Shown: positions 50,744-58,890 of the stretch, piece by piece
Layout of the letters: each line of letters starts with the position of its first letter
Numbering within the stretch: the stretch's first letter is position 1
NCBI GenBank assembly: GCA_964500895.1
Contig: CAZCQP010000009.1
Location: forward strand, 1 to 64,000
Length of the DNA: 64,000 nt
Source of the DNA: CAZCQP01 sp964500895
GTDB taxonomy: Bacteria > Bacillota > Clostridia > Lachnospirales > JAISER01
Reading direction: 5' to 3'
Notes under the pieces: model-generated
Told to the model about the DNA's origin: nothing
Database searches by the model: none
What the model saw: only the letters and a program-made list of their open reading frames with translations
Position numbers and translations under genes: made by a program

Positions 50744-51668
50744 TTTGTTCCGCCCCTTCCGTCAGTTGCATGAATATATCTTCCAGGTTGCCTTCTTTTT
50801 CCTTCACAGTTATTAAAGGCACCCCTTGTTGCACCACTGTGCCCACCAACGCCGCCAAATCCTGGTTTGTGCCGGAAAAGTCGAAAGTTACGTCTTCCAT
50901 GTTTTCCGTCATCTCATGGACATACACGTTTTCGGAAAGCAGCCGGGTTAAAGTTTCCATCTGCCCCAACGGCTGCATGAAAATCACCCGGTGCTGGGTT
51001 AAGGTGCGCATGATGTCGTTCACGGTGCCCTGTGCCGCCAGCTTTCCTTTGTTAATGATGCCCACTTCCGTACACATTTCCGCCAGCTCCGGCAAAATGT
51101 GGGAACTGATGATGATGGTCTTGCCCAAAGTTTTTAACTGTTTCAGCACTTCCTTCATCTCTATGCGGGCACGAGGGTCCAGCCCGGAAGCCGGTTCGTC
51201 CAGAATGAGAATGTCCGGGTCATGCACAAGGCTTCTGGCCAAGCATAGCCGCTGCTTCATCCCCCGGGACAAAGCATCCACATAGCTGTTCTTTTTATCG
51301 GATAAATCCACCAGTTCCAGCAGATTGTCTATAATGGCACCCCGCTGGCTGTAGGGAATGTAGTAGGTGCCGGCATAAAAGTCCATGTATTCCGTGACTT
51401 TTAAGTTGTCATACACGCCGAAGAAGTCCGGCATGTAGCCAATGCGGGAACGCAACGCTTTTGGGTTTTTGCTCACATCCTCCCCATTGATGGACACCGT
51501 GCCGTCTGTGGAGGACAACAACCCCGCCACAATTTTCATGGTGGTGGTTTTGCCCGCCCCGTTTGGCCCTACAAACCCGAAAATGGAGCCGTCTTCTATG
51601 GTTAGGTTTAAATGGTCTACCGCTGTAAATCTGCCGTAAACCTTCACCAGGTCTTTAATCTCAAGCAT
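50736..51668 (-). CDS. ABC transporter ATP-binding protein
   Basis: 310 aa with VGPNGAGKTTTMKI (Walker A), the DALSRGMKQRLCLARSL signature, ILILDEPASGLDP (Walker B) and a following switch His in ISSHIL. The C-terminal domain of about 90 residues resembles that of multidrug and GldA-type ATPases. Its ATG shares one base with the stop of the upstream gene. It powers the permease encoded next. Confidence 0.94.
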   Translation of the reverse strand: MLEIKDLVKVYGRFTAVDHLNLTIEDGSIFGFVGPNGAGKTTTMKIVAGLLSSTDGTVSINGEDVSKNPKALRSRIGYMPDFFGVYDNLKVTEYMDFYAGTYYIPYSQRGAIIDNLLELVDLSDKKNSYVDALSRGMKQRLCLARSLVHDPDILILDEPASGLDPRARIEMKEVLKQLKTLGKTIIISSHILPELAEMCTEVGIINKGKLAAQGTVNDIMRTLTQHRVIFMQPLGQMETLTRLLSENVYVHEMTENMEDVTFDFSGTNQDLAALVGTVVQQGVPLITVKEKEGNLEDIFMQLTEGAEQSA

Positions 51669-54178
51669 TATTCCTGCACTCCTTTAATACGGATTTGGGG
51701 CACCTGCACTGTACGCGGTTCGCTCACTTCCAGGCGCAGGGCAATGTTACCTGCATCGTCCACATAGTCTGCGACGGTTTCTGTGTATGGGGTGGTTTGC
51801 ACAATTTCCCACTGTTGCTCTGCCACATTAAAGATTTCTTGCTGGCCCACTGTGTTTTTCCAGTTAATTTGGAACAGTTCAAGGTTGGCTTTTTGGGGCA
51901 CGGTGAAGGTAATGTCCAACATACCCTTGTTTTGCATGTACAGTTCAATGTCGCTGTACATATCAAACCCTGCGGTGGCTGTGATGCTGCTTGGCCCTAA
52001 CAAACCCGCAGGCAAGTCAAAGGTTTTCATGGCCGAAAAATCCAAGGGCACTTCCAGCAAAAACAAGTTGGTAAAATAGCTATGGGTCAGCGCCCCGTTA
52101 ATGCGCATGTCCCCTTCAATGATTTTCTCGTAGTTAAAGCCAAATATGCTTACATGCACAGCTTTGTTGCCCACATTGCCACTGGAAGGCATGGATACAG
52201 GCATAGGCGCATATTTGCTTGCAAAATATCTACTGCTGCCCATGCTGCTGTACGCCAGTTCGCTAATCATATTTTGTTTAAATTGATAGTCTCGCCGCTG
52301 TTCTACCGTGGGGTAAAGTGCCCGGTCGTACACATCCCCGTACAGCTCCCGGAATATTTGATACATATCAAAATACTGGTCGTTAATTTCCACTTTCTGG
52401 TCCACCGTAATGGTATCCCCGGCTTTTACATCTTCATATTTGGTCATGGCATTGCGAATGCCCACAATCATCTCTGGGAAATCCAGGCCAGTGTTGTTGG
52501 TGATGGTGCCTTTCAGCTGCTTGCCTTCCAGATAAAACGTGCAGTCCAACCCGCCCTGCAACGTCACATTGTCGTTAAAGGCCAAAAAGTTGGGGGCCCA
52601 GCTGGATTTATCAAAGAAGGTGATTTTTGGCGGCTGGCTGTACTCCAGCTCCATCACGTCTTTCGGCTGGGTTCCGGCATCCATGCCGTAATAATAGTTC
52701 TGGGCGCTAAAGGTGATGGGCAGGTTTTGGTCAAAGGTAACGGTTACATCCCCTTTTTTGGGAGAGAACGCCCCAATACCCCCTTCCACCATGGCCACCG
52801 ACTGGTTATTTTTCATGGTTACTTTGCTCACCACGTTGGTGATGGGCTTTTTATAGGCGGTGTCTGCACTAATAACGGTCATTACCAAGGTCACCGCCAC
52901 TGCCAGCACCGGAATGATAACAAAACCTTTTTCCCGCATGTCTTTCTTCTTTAATATGATGTACAAGATAGGGCCCACAAACACCCCGTATACCCCAACA
53001 ATGGCAAAAAGCACCCACAGGATATTGTCATTAAGGGACGGCAGGTTACCGGATAAGTAGCTAAATTCTCTAGCATAGTAATTGTTTTTGCTGTTGCGGG
53101 TGAAATCTAAAAAGGTGCGGAAATACTCGGTTAAAAACAAGTCCCGGCCTTCTAGCCCAATGAAAGGCTCTGTGCCCAGGCTGAAAGCATTCACCACCAC
53201 ATAACCCGATACGTTCTGTTTATAAGCACTTAACACATTGCCACTGGCCGTGTGCAGTTCTGTGGCCCCTTCCACAAACAGGTTGGTTAAGGGGATGGCT
53301 TTGTCTTCCTTTTGCCGGAGCATGTCCGCCCCGTTAAAATTGGTGGTGGCTGCATCACACAGCACGGTACCGTCCAGGTTCACTTCCACAATGCGGGGGT
53401 CAATGCCCGCCAGTGTTTTTTCCGCTTCTGCCCCTGCGCCCAGCACAAGCACGCCCCCGGAAACCAGCCAGTCGTACAAAGCGTCTTTTTGGCTGTTCAG
53501 CAGCTTGGTGGTGTCGAAGCCGTCTATAATGAGCATGTTAAACGCATTTAACGTTTCTGCCTTGGTGGGCAGGTTGGTTTCGTCCAGGTATATGAGGTTG
53601 GCGCTTAACCGGCGGGCGCTCATGTCCCCAGTGTAGGTGTTCAGTTCCAACTGCCGCATGTAGTGCATGCCAGCCGGGTCGTCTGTGAGCACCCCTACAA
53701 AGATGGAATCCGGGCTTACGGCCACACAGGTCAGCTTTTGGGAAGCCACCTCCCGGCCTTTTTCATCCAGTAACACCACCGTTTGGAACGGCCGCAGCAT
53801 GTTCACGTTGATGGTTAAGTCCACTGCTTTAGAACCCCCGGAAGGCAGCTCTACCGGTGTGGAATAAACCTGGAACCGGCTGGGCATGGTGGGGTCTGCG
53901 CTGTCGATTTTCATTTGCAGCTTGCCCTTAAAGTTTGGCCCGTTATTGGTTAGGCGAATTTTAAAGTCTGTGGGCACCATCAGCTTGTAGCGGTTGCCAA
54001 AGCCCACCGTGCCTTCAATTTGAATTTGTGCCTGTTCTTCTGCGGGGGCAGCTTCTGCGCCGTACAAAAAAGGCGTTAGTATGCCGAAAACCATAACAAA
54101 CACAATAAGAATTGCAATGATGGCTGCCACAATACGCTTTGTGCGGGCACTGTTTTTGTGTCTTTTCACTATCGTCAC
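51668..54178 (-). CDS. Large extracytoplasmic membrane protein, first gene of the envelope operon
   Basis: 836 aa. An N-terminal helix (about 17-40) and then about 350 residues outside. Beta-rich sequence (VGFGNRYKLMVPTDFKIRL) is followed by a GATase-like fold (LIIDGFDTTKLLNSQKDAL, SGGVLVLGAGA). Two helices follow (about 385-410 and 420-440), then another outside region of some 390 residues. It resembles proteins next to ABC-2 exporters (GldG-like in position) but the sequence family is not clear to me. Promoter at 54267. Confidence 0.78.
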   Translation of the reverse strand: MTIVKRHKNSARTKRIVAAIIAILIVFVMVFGILTPFLYGAEAAPAEEQAQIQIEGTVGFGNRYKLMVPTDFKIRLTNNGPNFKGKLQMKIDSADPTMPSRFQVYSTPVELPSGGSKAVDLTINVNMLRPFQTVVLLDEKGREVASQKLTCVAVSPDSIFVGVLTDDPAGMHYMRQLELNTYTGDMSARRLSANLIYLDETNLPTKAETLNAFNMLIIDGFDTTKLLNSQKDALYDWLVSGGVLVLGAGAEAEKTLAGIDPRIVEVNLDGTVLCDAATTNFNGADMLRQKEDKAIPLTNLFVEGATELHTASGNVLSAYKQNVSGYVVVNAFSLGTEPFIGLEGRDLFLTEYFRTFLDFTRNSKNNYYAREFSYLSGNLPSLNDNILWVLFAIVGVYGVFVGPILYIILKKKDMREKGFVIIPVLAVAVTLVMTVISADTAYKKPITNVVSKVTMKNNQSVAMVEGGIGAFSPKKGDVTVTFDQNLPITFSAQNYYYGMDAGTQPKDVMELEYSQPPKITFFDKSSWAPNFLAFNDNVTLQGGLDCTFYLEGKQLKGTITNNTGLDFPEMIVGIRNAMTKYEDVKAGDTITVDQKVEINDQYFDMYQIFRELYGDVYDRALYPTVEQRRDYQFKQNMISELAYSSMGSSRYFASKYAPMPVSMPSSGNVGNKAVHVSIFGFNYEKIIEGDMRINGALTHSYFTNLFLLEVPLDFSAMKTFDLPAGLLGPSSITATAGFDMYSDIELYMQNKGMLDITFTVPQKANLELFQINWKNTVGQQEIFNVAEQQWEIVQTTPYTETVADYVDDAGNIALRLEVSEPRTVQVPQIRIKGVQE

Positions 54179-54266
54179 TCCTTATTTTTCAAACCGATAA
54201 CGGGTCGTTATAGGTTGTAGACGTTAAACCGGACGGAAATGTTCCGCTAATTTGGCATCTAAAAGC

Positions 54267-54296
54267 ATTATACCACAAAAAGTTTACAAATAACAA
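54267..54296 (-). promoter_or_regulatory. Promoter of the seven-gene envelope operon
   Basis: TTGTTA, 18 bp, TATAAT on the minus strand, about 90 bp before the first gene. No other promoter of this quality was seen inside the operon. Confidence 0.75.
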
Positions 54297-54307
54297 ACCT
54301 TTCACTC

Positions 54308-54336
54308 TTGTTAAATCTGCACAAAATGGGTATAAT
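54308..54336 (+). promoter_or_regulatory. Promoter of the TPR-like/glycosyltransferase operon
   Basis: TTGTTA, 17 bp, TATAAT on the plus strand, 41 bp before the ATG; divergent from the envelope operon promoter, with the -35 boxes 11 bp apart. Confidence 0.75.
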
Positions 54337-54377
54337 GTTAAAAACAACCCGCAATCAATAGAATGGGAGAAAAATAA

Positions 54378-55010
54378 ATGCTTCCGCACATTTTAACTTT
54401 TATTGGTGTTTTAATCTTGGCTGTCTCTGTAGCCTGGGGCATACGGGCAGGGGCCAAAGGCCGGTACGACAGCTTAAACCGGTTGCTGGAAGAAGAACGG
54501 CAGGCCAATGCCACCCGTAAAAAAAATATAGATCCCCAATATTTCTACACCCCAGACGTTTCCGGTTTGCCGGTGGCCGATGAAACCGCCGCCGCAAGCC
54601 CGCAGGAAGAAAAGCTATTAAAACTGCAAAAGCGTGTGTTGCAGCTGGCAGAAGAACCCATGATGCGCTTGCCCGAACCCATGACCAACACCCAAATTAA
54701 GCTGGCATTCGGGGCCGCCCATTTGGAGACGGTTACCGCTGGAGAAAGCCGCTACAACGCCTATGCAGAAGCTTTAACAGACTGGGCCGCTGCCTTGGCC
54801 GAAGCCGGGCAACCATCTTCCGCCCAACAGATTTTGGAAACCGCCATTGCCATGGATACCGGCCACACCCGGCCTATTCTGCTTTTGGCAGACATTTACA
54901 GCCAAACCGGCAACAAAAAAAGGCTGCACACCCTGATGCAAACCGTGGACGCTTTGGAGCAATTGTTTGGCAAAGACAAAGCGCTTACATACATCCGCCA
55001 GCTTTTATAA
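54378..55010 (+). CDS. Membrane-anchored protein with TPR-like repeats
   Basis: 210 aa. One N-terminal membrane helix (3-22) and a long polar middle. A C-terminal part follows with TPR-like pairs (YNAYAEALTDWAAALAEAG, then QILETAIAMDTGHTRPILLLADIY). It is probably a cytosolic protein-protein adaptor fixed to the membrane. It precedes the glycosyltransferase by 31 bp in the same operon. Confidence 0.65.
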   Translation: MLPHILTFIGVLILAVSVAWGIRAGAKGRYDSLNRLLEEERQANATRKKNIDPQYFYTPDVSGLPVADETAAASPQEEKLLKLQKRVLQLAEEPMMRLPEPMTNTQIKLAFGAAHLETVTAGESRYNAYAEALTDWAAALAEAGQPSSAQQILETAIAMDTGHTRPILLLADIYSQTGNKKRLHTLMQTVDALEQLFGKDKALTYIRQLL

Positions 55011-55041
55011 CCATGAACCATCATATTATGGAGGGCAAGCT

Positions 55042-56283
55042 ATGCATATCGGTCTTTTTACAGACACCTACACCCCGCAAATTAACGGGGTGGCTACATC
55101 CACCACCTTATTAAAAGCCCAGCTGGAAGCTTTGGGCCACAAAGTGTTTGTGTTCACCACCACAGACCCCAAGGCAAGATCAAAAACGCCAGATATTTTC
55201 CGTCTGCCCAGTATGCCCTTTGTTTTTTTGCCCACCCACCGGATGACTGTCATGTATTCCCCCAAGCTTTTGCTGCACCTGCGCAAGCTGAACCTGGACA
55301 TTATCCACACCCAGACGGAATTTCCTTTGGGCATTTTCGGCAAAGTGGTGTCAGACTTCCTTAAAATTCCTCACGTCCACACGTACCACACCATGTACGA
55401 GGACTACGTGCATTATGTAGCCAATGGCCACGTCATTACCCCGGCCATGGCCCAAAAATACAGCCGCCTCTTTTGCAACCGGGCAGACATGGTCATTGCG
55501 CCGGTGGACAAGGCCAAGCAGTCTTTGATGGCTTACGGGGTGCGCAAGCCCATTGCAGTTATCCCCACAGGGCTGGACTTTTCTGCCTTTAATAGCCGCC
55601 GCCACACCCAGCAGGATGTGGACGCCTTGAAAACCCAATACGGCATCACCCCCCAAGACCGGGTGGTGGTGTATGTGGGCCGGGTGGCCAAAGAAAAAAG
55701 CCTGGAGGTGGTCATTCAGGCCTTTAAACCTTTGGCAGAAGGGCTGTTGCCTGCCGCCAAGCTGGTGATTGTTGGGGATGGCCCCCTAAAACAAGAATAT
55801 GAAGCTCTGGCCCAATCTTTGGGCATTAAGGAACGGGTGGTCTTTACAGGGGCCAAACCTTGGGCAGACATCGGCAAGTATTACCGGCTGGGGCACGTGT
55901 TTGCCACTGCCTCTACCTCGGAAACCCAGGGCCTTACCTACTTAGAGGCCATGGCTGCCGGGCTGCCGGTGGTGGCCAAAAAAGACCCCAGCGTGGAAGG
56001 CATCATCCACCACGGAGAAACGGGCTACTTGTTTGAAACAGACGAACAACTGCCTGCCCTTTTGGCCCATGTCCTCACCCACCAGAAAGAAGCCGCCGCC
56101 GTGGCCAAAACTGGCCATGAAAGCATCCAGTCTCTTTCCGCCCAACAGTTTGCCCAAAATGTGGCCGCCCTTTACCAGCAGGTGATTGCGGACAAAAAAG
56201 CCAACGCCCGGAAGTTTCGGATTGGGTTTAAGGGGTTTAAGGCGGGCGGGGAAGCAAGCCATGGTGACGATGAAAAAGGATGA
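55042..56283 (+). CDS. Family 4 glycosyltransferase
   Basis: 413 aa from the ATG at 55042 (GGAGGG upstream); the longer frame overlaps the upstream gene. It begins HIGLFTDTYTPQINGVATS, a GT4 start typical of diacylglycerol glucosyltransferases and PimB-like enzymes. HVHTYHTMYEDYVHY supplies the acceptor site, VYVGRVAKEKSLEVVI the nucleotide-sugar domain, and STSETQGLTYLEAMAAGLPVV the E-x7-E motif. It likely adds a hexose to a membrane lipid. The C-terminus is basic and short. Confidence 0.9.
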   Translation: MHIGLFTDTYTPQINGVATSTTLLKAQLEALGHKVFVFTTTDPKARSKTPDIFRLPSMPFVFLPTHRMTVMYSPKLLLHLRKLNLDIIHTQTEFPLGIFGKVVSDFLKIPHVHTYHTMYEDYVHYVANGHVITPAMAQKYSRLFCNRADMVIAPVDKAKQSLMAYGVRKPIAVIPTGLDFSAFNSRRHTQQDVDALKTQYGITPQDRVVVYVGRVAKEKSLEVVIQAFKPLAEGLLPAAKLVIVGDGPLKQEYEALAQSLGIKERVVFTGAKPWADIGKYYRLGHVFATASTSETQGLTYLEAMAAGLPVVAKKDPSVEGIIHHGETGYLFETDEQLPALLAHVLTHQKEAAAVAKTGHESIQSLSAQQFAQNVAALYQQVIADKKANARKFRIGFKGFKAGGEASHGDDEKG

Positions 56284-56312
56284 CCCATAAGCGGGGCATC
56301 CTCAGTTTGTTG

Positions 56313-56363
56313 ACAAAAGGGATTGGGAAACTTTTTTAGAAAAAGTTTCCCAATCCCTTTTGT
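56313..56363. terminator. Bidirectional terminator
   Basis: A 20-bp stem, ACAAAAGGGATTGGGAAACT and its perfect complement, with T-rich stem ends on both sides. It lies between converging genes. The core GGGAAACTTTTT is shared with the dispersed element. Confidence 0.9.
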
Positions 56364-56385
56364 TAGTTGTGGCACCTGTGTAGTT

Positions 56386-56562
56386 CTAAATGCGGTGCTG
56401 TTGTTGTTCTGCATGGGGGGCCATTACTTTTAATTCATACTCTTTCAGCTGGTTTATGGCATCTAGCGAGTAATTTCTGGTAAATGCAGTTGAAATGATG
56501 CCCTTTTCCCTGTTTTGCTTTCTTATTAAAACAATATTTACTTTTTCTTTGTCTTTTTTCAT
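56386..56562 (-). CDS. Small charged protein, unknown
   Basis: 58 aa, ATG with AAGGAG 8 nt upstream. Basic start (MKKDKEKVNIVLIRKQNREK), a short helix (NYSLDAINQLKEYELKVM), and a His/Gln end. AT-rich like the gene before it; 18 bp follow that gene's stop, so the two form one operon. No family recognised. Confidence 0.65.
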   Translation of the reverse strand: MKKDKEKVNIVLIRKQNREKGIISTAFTRNYSLDAINQLKEYELKVMAPHAEQQQHRI

Positions 56563-56580
56563 AACTAATCTCCTTATATG

Positions 56581-57726
56581 TTATACCCTCTCATTACAGA
56601 ATAGTTTATTATAGATAAAAGTTAAAAATTCCTTTGTTTCATATATGTCCATTGTTTCATTCCACGACTTTTCTATAAAATCAAAAAACGTGCCTATGGC
56701 CAAGGCTGCCGCATACATTTGGTTTGCAATTTCAACATCAAAAATTTCCTGGTTCTTATAATCTCTGTTTAGCACATCACAGCACAAGAAACCATATATT
56801 TTTTTGCTAGGCTTATAATCGCAGATGATCGGGACCGTTACTGCACAATTGTAATATGTATCAAAGCCCGAGTGCTCATTCATATAGTTGTCAGTTTCAC
56901 TGGTTACGTTATTGCATATATACCGCTCTTTAGATATACATGTACTAAAGTCAATGTTTTTGTTTATTCTATACTCTGCTTTGCCAATTTCTCTTTTTTC
57001 TTCCTCATACGTTTCCTTGTCTCTAAACGCAGTAAAAACAACGGTTTTGTTAATGTCATCATCTACATTTATCGCCTCCCTTAGTAACTTTAATGTCACC
57101 GAAACCCTTAGGCTATAGTCTTTTCCTTGCAACTGCCGCTCTGTAAATCTTTTAACTTCATCCATAACCCCCCTAATGAAACTGTTGTAATGCCTGTAAA
57201 TGTTGGTTGAGTAAGTATTATGGGCTGTTGTTAGCCGCTCTTTGCACATAGCCTCGAATTTATCACCCTCGGATGTATCGATCATGGCGGATTTATCCCG
57301 TTCTAGGTAGATGGTGTTTAACAATACTTCATTTTCGTCACTTAGCCTTGTTAGAAAAGTATTCATTCTTTTGTTAATGTTTTTACTGCAAATACATGCA
57401 TCTTTAATGCAGCCATCTTTTTTAAGCATCTTTGTATGCATGGCCTGTACAATCTGCTCTTTCTCTATTGTTATTTTTTCCACTACATGATCCGCTTCCG
57501 CCGCTTTCCTTAAACAATTATTGATAACAAAAAATGTTATAAAATTACTTAAAACAACAATAGCAAAACTGCTGGTTATGACCACAAACAATACTTTACT
57601 GCTCAAGTTATTGGCATTTATCACGCCGTATATTGAAACAGCAATACCAATGATGGCTAACCCCCAGCCAATATATTGTGCGTACTTATCTAAAACTTTC
57701 TGTATTTCATTCATTATATCTCTCAC
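56581..57726 (-). CDS. Two-helix membrane protein with GAF-like C-terminal domain
   Basis: 381 aa, GTG start with AGGAG 9 nt upstream (an ATG four codons later is possible). Two membrane helices (about 17-37, 42-70), a coiled region with a Cys cluster (CIKDACICSKNINKR) and a C-terminal sensor-like domain (about 190-370). That domain has the GAF-type end CDYKPSKKIYGFLCCDVLNR. It is AT-rich compared with its neighbours, with a small partner gene downstream. This layout is known from membrane effectors of defence systems, but no match is claimed. Confidence 0.65.
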   Translation of the reverse strand: MRDIMNEIQKVLDKYAQYIGWGLAIIGIAVSIYGVINANNLSSKVLFVVITSSFAIVVLSNFITFFVINNCLRKAAEADHVVEKITIEKEQIVQAMHTKMLKKDGCIKDACICSKNINKRMNTFLTRLSDENEVLLNTIYLERDKSAMIDTSEGDKFEAMCKERLTTAHNTYSTNIYRHYNSFIRGVMDEVKRFTERQLQGKDYSLRVSVTLKLLREAINVDDDINKTVVFTAFRDKETYEEEKREIGKAEYRINKNIDFSTCISKERYICNNVTSETDNYMNEHSGFDTYYNCAVTVPIICDYKPSKKIYGFLCCDVLNRDYKNQEIFDVEIANQMYAAALAIGTFFDFIEKSWNETMDIYETKEFLTFIYNKLFCNERV

Positions 57727-57773
57727 AACATTCTACTCCTACCGTTTTTATTTTGTGCAGGATTTTATCATTA

Positions 57774-57811
57774 AAAATGCTCATGTATAACATATTATAC
57801 ATGAGCATTTT
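57774..57811. repeat. Perfect 17-bp-arm hairpin upstream of the 2TM/GAF-like gene
   Basis: AAAATGCTCATGTATAA, a CATA loop, then the exact complement, followed on plus by TATTTTTTT. It lies 48 bp before the minus-strand GTG start, so it is either a leader structure or operator for that gene, or a terminator for plus transcripts. Confidence 0.7.
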
Positions 57812-57904
57812 ATTTTTTTCAATTGCTTTGTGTAATATTTACCAGTTTATTTTCATGCAGAGCCACCACTTTACCCCGTTATTTATTAAAAAATACAAAA
57901 TAAA

Positions 57905-57943
57905 AGAGGCACCTGAATCATCACCGAAACATCAGGTACCTCT
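57905..57943 (-). terminator. Terminator of the CheW-CZB gene
   Basis: AGAGGTACCTGA pairs with TCAGGTGCCTCT (one wobble), followed by TTTATTTT on the minus strand. Confidence 0.75.
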
Positions 57944-57956
57944 ATATGTAGTGCCA

Positions 57957-58760
57957 TTATTGTTTAGACAAATCAAACAAAGCTTGCGCATCCAGCTCTA
58001 AAATGAGCTGATTTTTGCTGGATATAATGATGTTTTGAATATACCTGTTATATTCAAAATCCATGGTGGGGGGCACTGCTTCTTTTTGGTCGTTGGCAAA
58101 AGCTTCAATAGAGGTGATGTTATCCACCAACAGGGCCATCTTTTGCGCCCCATCCCCCATAAGCATCATCATGCCCCGGTGTTCATCTTTGTACGCCGCA
58201 ATTAAGTCGTCCAGCAGGGGAACAATGACGTCGTGGCAGAGTTGTTCCGCACATCTAGACGCCTTCTGTATGCCCTCTTGGTCGTTTCTGCTTTTGCATT
58301 CATCAATAATAACGGCCTGGTTGTGCATTTGCCTGTGGGGTTCATATATCTTGTTCAAAATGTGCTGAATGGCATGGTTGTCTGTATGAAACCCGTCATA
58401 CCACTGGCCGAATGCGCACTGATGGGGGTCACGGGCAAGCTGAAAGGGGCTGCCTTCTGCCACGCTTTTTTCAAGGGCTACCACCCAGTCCAGATGCTTG
58501 TCTTTCATGACGCTAAAAGCAGCCACTTCTTGCTCCAGTGCACCCATGTTAAAAAGCAGCCGTAAATCCAGCACCGGAAAGATTTCCCCCCGCACATTTA
58601 AAACGCCGGGTATGTATGGTGGGCTGCCGGGTATTTCCACTAGATCTGTTTTAATCACCATTTGCAGCACACAGCCACTAGAGATGCAAAAGGGCTGCCC
58701 CTTTAAAACAAACGTTACATACGGATGGTGCGTTTGGCTGAAATTATTAAAGGAATCCAT
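57957..58760 (-). CDS. CheW-like protein split by a CZB zinc-sensor domain
   Basis: 267 aa. Residues about 12-85 look like the first half of a CheW domain (PYVTFVLKGQPFCISSGCVLQM; PGVLNVRGEIFPVLDLRLLF). Residues about 90-190 form a CZB domain with HLDWVVALE, DPHQCAFGQWYDGF, HRQMH and LCHDVIVPLL: the His/Cys pattern that binds zinc in chemoreceptors. Residues about 195-265 complete CheW (KMALLVDNITSIEAF, then QLILELDAQALF). It could tie chemotaxis signalling, or c-di-GMP signalling, to zinc or redox. No other chemotaxis gene is nearby. GAGGAG precedes the ATG. Confidence 0.88.
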   Translation of the reverse strand: MDSFNNFSQTHHPYVTFVLKGQPFCISSGCVLQMVIKTDLVEIPGSPPYIPGVLNVRGEIFPVLDLRLLFNMGALEQEVAAFSVMKDKHLDWVVALEKSVAEGSPFQLARDPHQCAFGQWYDGFHTDNHAIQHILNKIYEPHRQMHNQAVIIDECKSRNDQEGIQKASRCAEQLCHDVIVPLLDDLIAAYKDEHRGMMMLMGDGAQKMALLVDNITSIEAFANDQKEAVPPTMDFEYNRYIQNIIISSKNQLILELDAQALFDLSKQ

Positions 58761-58830
58761 AGGCGCTCCTCATTCTGGACCAGATTAACACCTCTGGGTC
58801 TAGTCATGTTATCACAGCTGTATATACATG

Positions 58831-58859
58831 ATTATAATACACACGCACCAAAAAGTAAA
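58831..58859 (-). promoter_or_regulatory. Promoter of the CheW-CZB gene
   Basis: TTTACT, 17 bp, TATAAT on the minus strand, 70 bp before the ATG. Confidence 0.6.
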
Positions 58860-58890
58860 TATATATGATTACTTCCACCAATTTTTTCCA

